Below are positions 55,416 through 60,000 of a stretch of 60,000 nucleotides of DNA, piece by piece. The notes beneath the pieces were generated by a model, which did no database searches, was not told the origin of the DNA, and worked only from the letters and a program-made list of their open reading frames with translations. Every line of letters starts with the position of its first letter. Within the stretch, counting starts at the first letter, position 1. Made by a program: the position numbers and the translations under genes. Source of the DNA: Antedon mediterranea (Eukaryota; Echinodermata; Crinoidea; Comatulida; Antedonidae); assembly GCF_964355755.1 (NCBI RefSeq), contig NC_092677.1, positions 2,735,001 to 2,795,000 on the forward strand, in the 5' to 3' direction.

Positions 55416-56149
55416 AAAATAATGGAATCAGTATATAAGTAATATTGAAAGGTATTGGTTATTACATGGAGGTATTATACCGCCATAGTTGTTATTACTT
55501 GTATTTTCACGCTGCTGCTCTAGCCCGCTACGTCACAAGAGATGACGTAATCAGATATAAAGCTAGCAGCAGTTTTAGTACTGAGAGAGTGACATAAATG
55601 CGAAAATGCATACTCCACTATAATTTATAGGTCCAGCTGTTGCACCCAAAAGACGTCTGGGAAAAGAGTCTATGAGTGCTCACGGTTGAACGATTTTGCA
55701 TTCTTGCCCTTTGATTGGTTGACGCAATCAACAGATTGTGGAAGAATTTCCACTTGTGCCAACTTGAAGTATACCCTTTTTACACTATCGACTGAGAGAG
55801 GAACACGGGGTGGTTGGATTTTCCCATTTACACCAGTCAATAAAAACCACAACACCGGAGTTTAACGGCCCGGTGTACTAACAACTGCGAGGTTACACCG
55901 CTGTTACGGTGATAGTGTAAAAGGGCTTGTCTCTAGAGGGTATTCAGTTGCATGCATAAAGTTCACCTGTACAAGATCAAGGTCATCAGCCAATTGAAGT
56001 TGAAAAAAATAAGGAAATACTGCTTTCAGACTTTGTTGTAGTTAATAGAAGAAAAAGGAAATCAGCTGTAACACAGTCACTTGTTTCAAATGCACGATCA
56101 TCTGTATGGATATAAATAACTAAGAGAAAAGAAACGTTTAATTATAACT
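55416..56149. other. Diverged block D piece and short coding-like segment
   Basis: 55490-55680 resembles the block D part at 2770-2960 (CACGCTGCTGCTCTAGCC). An open segment at about 55960-56119 reads PIEVEKNKEILLSDFVVVN followed by RRKRKSAVTQ and a stop. It looks protein-like but has no recognised family and no start or splice support. Confidence 0.35.
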
Positions 56150-56540
56150 CCAAAACCATTGTCTGACAGACAATTTAAGTATTTTTTGCTTTGAATTAAA
56201 TTTTTTCAGGTAAATAATTGGTTAACGCGAATAACTATTATGTGACAATAAAATGACACATTCAAAAACAAATTTGAAATAAAAAATATTTTTCAGGGGG
56301 GGGGGGGGGAACAATATATCTTTAAAACTGTTACGTCAACAAGCGAGCAGCGTTTTTTGTAAGAAATATTTTTTGTTTATTTTGTTTTCGGTTATTTACG
56401 GTTGTTTTTTTCGGGAATTAGACTGACCCGAATTCCCAATTTTTTTATCTGAGATCTTGGTGTTCTGTTGCAGAAACACACATAGAGGGGGCGCGACATC
56501 CCATGGAATTTGGAAATCATCGATTTAATTGATATGATAT
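56150..56540. repeat. Repeat family F, copy 3
   Basis: Matches 4620-4915 (ACCATTGTCTGACAGACAAT, ACAAGCGAGCAGCGTTTTTT) and then jumps to the part matching 5525-5610 (GAGATCTTGGTGTTCTG, CATCCCATGGAATTTGG). The middle of the family is deleted. A G14 run lies at 56296-56309. Confidence 0.7.
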
Positions 56541-56550
56541 GATATTGATC

Positions 56551-56594
56551 AAAGATCGTATAGCGCCACGTAGTCGTGGCGCTATAGTATCTTT
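56551..56594. repeat. 44-nt hairpin, GC-rich stem
   Basis: TATAGCGCCACG (56559-56570) pairs perfectly with CGTGGCGCTATA across a TAGT loop. Outer AAAGAT/ATCTTT extends the stem to 20 bp with two mismatches. It lies 127 bp before the IFT57 exon. Confidence 0.8.
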
Positions 56595-56720
56595 GGCAGA
56601 GGTAAAGTAATGTTTAAATGATGCAGGAAAGGTCAGAGGGCAAAGGTCGGATTAAAATTTACTTTACTCACCTTGCTCACTGAATAAAAAAAAATATAGG
56701 ATTTTTTTTATTGTTGACAG

Positions 56721-57449
56721 GCAAAAGAGCAATATAATAGGCAAGCCAGTGGTGGTGTAACAGAACGGACGAAGATTCTGGCCGAGATATCGGAAGAATT
56801 GGATAAAATTAAAGTAGAAATGGAGGAAAAAGGATCAAGCATGACTGATGGATGTGAGTAATCATCAAAATATGGTAGTGATATGCCCAAATATGATAGT
56901 GATATGCCTAAATATGGTAGTTACATGCTTAAATATGATAGTGATATGCTTAAATATGGTAATGATATGCCCAAATATTAGTAGTGATATGACATCATCA
57001 TGTCCGTATATGGGCACATCACATTTTTTTGTCACATAAAGTTTGATAGTGTAGACAGAGCTTTAAACAAACAGAAAAGACAAAAGTCTAACATATAAAT
57101 AAATGTGATCGGAAATCGCTTGCATGCGTCCAAAATGAGCTCTGTTTAATGTCGTATTTTTTAACTGTAAAAGCTTTACTTTAAATTGAATTGTGTCAAA
57201 TCTAATATACATTCTATCATGTTATATATAAATTCATTTCTTTGATATTATTCTTTTTTCTCAGCCCCACTTGTAAAGATAAAGCAAGCATTGCAGCGAC
57301 TCAAGAACGAAATTCTACAAATGGATATCCGGATAGGAACGGTGGAACACACGTTATTAGCAGGCAAACTTAAGGATAAATCAAATCTACAAAAAGACAT
57401 GAACAAAACATTAACAACGTCACAATATGATGACTACAAGCAGTACTGA
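56721..57449 (+). CDS. IFT57: Intraflagellar transport protein 57, last two coding exons (5' partial)
   Basis: IFT57 is a coiled-coil subunit of the IFT-B complex that moves cargo along cilia. Exon 56721-56853 encodes AKEQYNRQASGGVTERTKIL, then AEISEELDKIKVEMEEKGSS and MTDG. Exon 57265-57449 encodes PLVKIKQALQRLKNEILQMD, then IRIGTVEHTLLAGKLKDKSN and ends DYKQY-stop. Both agree closely with the conserved C-terminus of animal IFT57 (GSSMTDGAPLVKIKQ region). The splice sites are AG at 56719-56720, GT at 56854 and AG at 57263-57264, and the intron is phase 1. The intron contains a MITE remnant. The upstream three quarters of the protein (human is about 429 aa) were not found in the window on the plus strand, so the preceding intron is long or the locus is incomplete. 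The frame shown is intact. Confidence 0.9.
56868..57058. mobile_element. CTGTCTACACTATC-type MITE in the IFT57 intron, with 21-bp repeats
   Basis: The right end GTTTGATAGTGTAGACAG is present, but the left end is replaced by five or so tandem 21-bp units (AAATATGGTAGTGATATGCCC). The inside (CCGTATATGGGCACATCACA) matches copies 1 and 2. Confidence 0.7.
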
Positions 57450-57703
57450 GAAGAAGTCAATTATGAAATATGAACTATAAACAATACGGAGAAGAAGTCA
57501 ATATCATAATGACACATTCTGCATTTTGATGTTGACTAAAAGTACCTCTAAAGAAAAAAACTGTACTATGCCAAAAACACGAAACTGTATTAACACCTCT
57601 GTTTGGACTTGTTGGGGTACATGTCATATTAAAGTGGACGCCCTTGTTAGGGTAAAAATATCCTTTAATAATACTTTCTTTTTTATCAAACTTTGTTTAT
57701 TGA

Positions 57704-57709
57704 AATAAA
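57704..57709 (+). promoter_or_regulatory. Poly(A) signal AATAAA of IFT57
   Basis: The first AATAAA after the IFT57 stop lies 255 bp downstream, within AT-rich DNA. Confidence 0.5.
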
Positions 57710-58499
57710 AAAAAATAGATACAAATAAATTATATAAAAATATTAAATTAAAAAGACACCCATGTACAAGTATTAACTTGTTGTAGATGTGTATATTAAT
57801 AGAATAGTATCAAAGAATTGAAATTTCATATAAGTTAATATTAAGTAAATATTTGTGCATTAAATTTACATACTGTAATACTGTACATAATTAATACACC
57901 TTGATGTGGTATTTTCTGTTGACGTATTTCAGCGCTTTTAAACATAGATAATATGTCGATAAATTTAATAAATTTGTTGTAAAATTTTATAGCATGTTCG
58001 TATTTTTTTGTTTAACTTGAAAATAAAATACAATGGAATTATGATACTCACGCGTTTGATAATTGACAAACGCATGTTGACGTACTACCGCCATTGAGAG
58101 AAAAAACTAGAGCGCAGACATACGGTCGCCGCGCGCGGGGAGAGAGAAGAAGGGTTTAAGTTTTTGGCGCTAATGCAGTTTCGTACCCACCCCTTAAAAT
58201 TACTCAAAATGATTTCAATACTTCATCTAGCCTACTCACGAGTTGTCTACAGCATTCAGCAAGCATAAAAAGGTAAAATATCGATAATTTCTTATTTATA
58301 ACTATTTTTAATCAATTAATAATTGAGCACCCTTCAGAAATCCATCGCCAGCTTAGCTTCGCGAAAATCATCGCCAGGCCTGCCGATGAAAGTACGGAGG
58401 CCTCATAGGGCATCGATCTATAGAGGACGCTGTTGTAATCATATTATGGCGATAATAAAATATTGTTTACATGTTCCTCGTGAAACGGATTTTAAGTTT
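57710..58499. other. No gene recognised
   Basis: AT-rich DNA, then a GC-rich spot with CGGTCGCCGCGCGCGGGGAG (58123-58142). A short frame (ATG 58209 to a stop near 58266) followed by AAAAAGGTAAAA could be an upstream exon, but nothing supports it. A segment at 58335-58430 has sequence of transposon-end type (TCGCCAGGCCTGCCG). Confidence 0.35.
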
Positions 58500-58680
58500 T
58501 TTTCATAAAGAAATATTTTGTGTTTAATTATGTTGTTAATTTTTAGAAATTCTATTTATTTTGAATGTTGTGTGTTATTGTCTTGTCAAATTATATTTTT
58601 TGTAAGGGTCCCTAATGATCAGCTTCGGCTGGATGGACCACCCTCATAAAATATTGTTGAAATAAATTAATGAATAGTTG
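58500..58680 (+). mobile_element. LINE 3' end
   Basis: AGGGTCCCTAATGATCAGCT then TCGGCTGGATGGACCACCCT and TGTTGAAATAAATTAATGAA is a 3' end that I recall from non-LTR elements of marine invertebrates. The tail has short AAT-type repeats. No coding region remains. Confidence 0.5.
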
Positions 58681-60000
58681 CTTCATTATTTAATGTTTTA
58701 TTTGATTTTATTTTAATAAACACAACAGGAAAGAAGATAAAAAAGAAGAAATGAAAGACATGAAATGATGTATTCAGTGTCAGCAGAAGTAAAATAAATT
58801 CTAGTAAAAATTGATGGAAAACATTTTTATTATAATTATTGTATTACTGTACATTACATTTCAATAAATTATATCTTTCTGTTTTTGTTGCATTTCCTAT
58901 TTCCATGTATTTGAAGAGGTCTTTCATAGGTGAATAAAAAATGTTAATTAATAATAATATACTTCTATACAATCTTAAAACAGGGAAACCATTAGCGTTT
59001 CTAGTATAGCTAGTGATAACAAATACTAAAACAATTAATTCGTCATAGCTTGATTATTGTGTTATAACATTAACAATGTAACTCAGGAATGAAGTACTGT
59101 AATTCTTTTTATTCATTTCATTTATTTATTTGACCTACAAACCATAATGTAAAATAAACTAAAACAGAGGAAAATTGGTCAGTACTTATATCTTCAAGAG
59201 TCAGCAGTTCCATATTTATAGTCTTCTTTTCTGTGTGAAATTCTACTAGTAAAATGAAAGAACAAATTAAAAACATAACATAATTATGATGATACCCACA
59301 ATGATGAATACAGCAATTGTATAGTATTTCTTTTCTCTATTAAAAATACGAAACGCATGTCGGAAATAATGAAAATTATAATTATTTAGTGCGTGCTTTA
59401 AACGCAGAGCCATATATATAAAGAGTTACGACATTGAAAATTAGAAGCCATTTTTGTGTCAAAGAATTCGCACGCTGAGGGCGCGCGCGTCTCTTTTGTA
59501 TAGCGTTTTCCTGTAGTTCCATGCATTATTTTTAGATTTTGTTGTCAATGAAATAACGCTTAGATTCCGTTTTTATTTTAGTAAATAAAGTTATTAATGG
59601 TATTAACTTGGTAACATATATATATTGTGTCTATAATAACAAAAGAATAAATGCTAGGCCCTACATGCAAGTCAGGATACATCAAAGCATGAACCAATAC
59701 AAAAAACACACAAATTCACCCCTCTTTTTATACAGTATATGGCTCTCTGTGTGTTTTTGACACAAACTTTCAGAGACTCGTTCATCATTTCATTTGTAAT
59801 AATTTGCCTTTATTATTTTAATATTGTTCATACCTATTCAATATATTAACAAATATATCCACGACACTTTATTATTTTATTTAGTCATCAAAGCATGCAT
59901 TATGAATTGAAAATATTACATAATTGTTATTAATGGGACGTAGTTATGGGATGTTTTGTTCCAAAATCAATCAATCGAACGTTATAATGTACTAGCGTAC
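58681..60000. other. No gene recognised
   Basis: AT-rich DNA. A possible LINE tail in minus orientation (TTTATTCATTTCATTTATTT) lies near 59108. CAGAGCCATATATATA at 59406 resembles half of the palindrome at 18281. No conserved exon is seen. Confidence 0.4.

Noticed and set aside
58120-58270. Possible promoter and first exon of another gene (GC-rich spot, short ATG frame, GT donor)
   Set aside because: The frame is under 20 codons and ends before the donor; no downstream exon was recognised, so it is described only as unassigned DNA.

Overview
The window is animal nuclear DNA, most likely from a marine invertebrate deuterostome such as an echinoderm or hemichordate. It has spliced metazoan genes with GT-AG introns, AT-rich intergenic DNA, clusters of the palindrome TAGGCCTA, tRNA-derived SINEs, non-LTR retrotransposon remnants and many inverted-repeat elements. 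I cannot name the species. Bacterial features (operons, RBS, CRISPR) are absent.

Conserved genes are few. ATP5MG (mitochondrial ATP synthase subunit g) is complete in three exons at 23114-25367 (+). The last two coding exons of IFT57 (intraflagellar transport) lie at 56721-57449 (+); its earlier exons were not found. A C-terminal piece of a TTC12-like gene (TPR/armadillo dynein-assembly factor) lies at about 29609-29844 (+). It carries a probable frameshift and is cut off by a 5.2-kb inverted-repeat transposon. At the left edge (2-718, +) is the 3' part of a multicopy-type protein with an XPG/FEN1-like helix-hairpin-helix motif and a C-terminal cysteine-rich CXC (TSO1/tesmin-like) domain.

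The rest is dominated by a partly duplicated locus that flanks ATP5MG. Block D (2022-4238 and 38493-40680), block A/B (about 7335-14435 and 41535-51777) and block E (about 15950-17620, 35138-38400 and 52130-54050) recur in the same order and orientation: D-A-E1-(D) on the left and E2-D-B-E3 on the right. Each E block, and each A/B block, carries a minus-strand exon of an unrecognised small-protein family. In each copy a CAG splice acceptor lies just upstream of the coding exon, with the ATG close behind it in E1, E2 and E3. Two copies are open (17092-17430 and 37834-38250) and three are frameshifted.

The blocks have been invaded in layers. A 1.7-kb TIR element in A/B is interrupted in B by a 5-kb TIR element with an 8-bp target duplication, and in A a different TIR element sits beside it. 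Two of the large TIR elements carry internal tandem arrays: a 21/86-bp satellite with a 1345-bp higher-order repeat at 30890-34080, and about 555-bp repeats at 43390-45400. A 3-kb foldback element (26012-29061) has arms made of degenerate repeats rich in AGGTCA half-sites.
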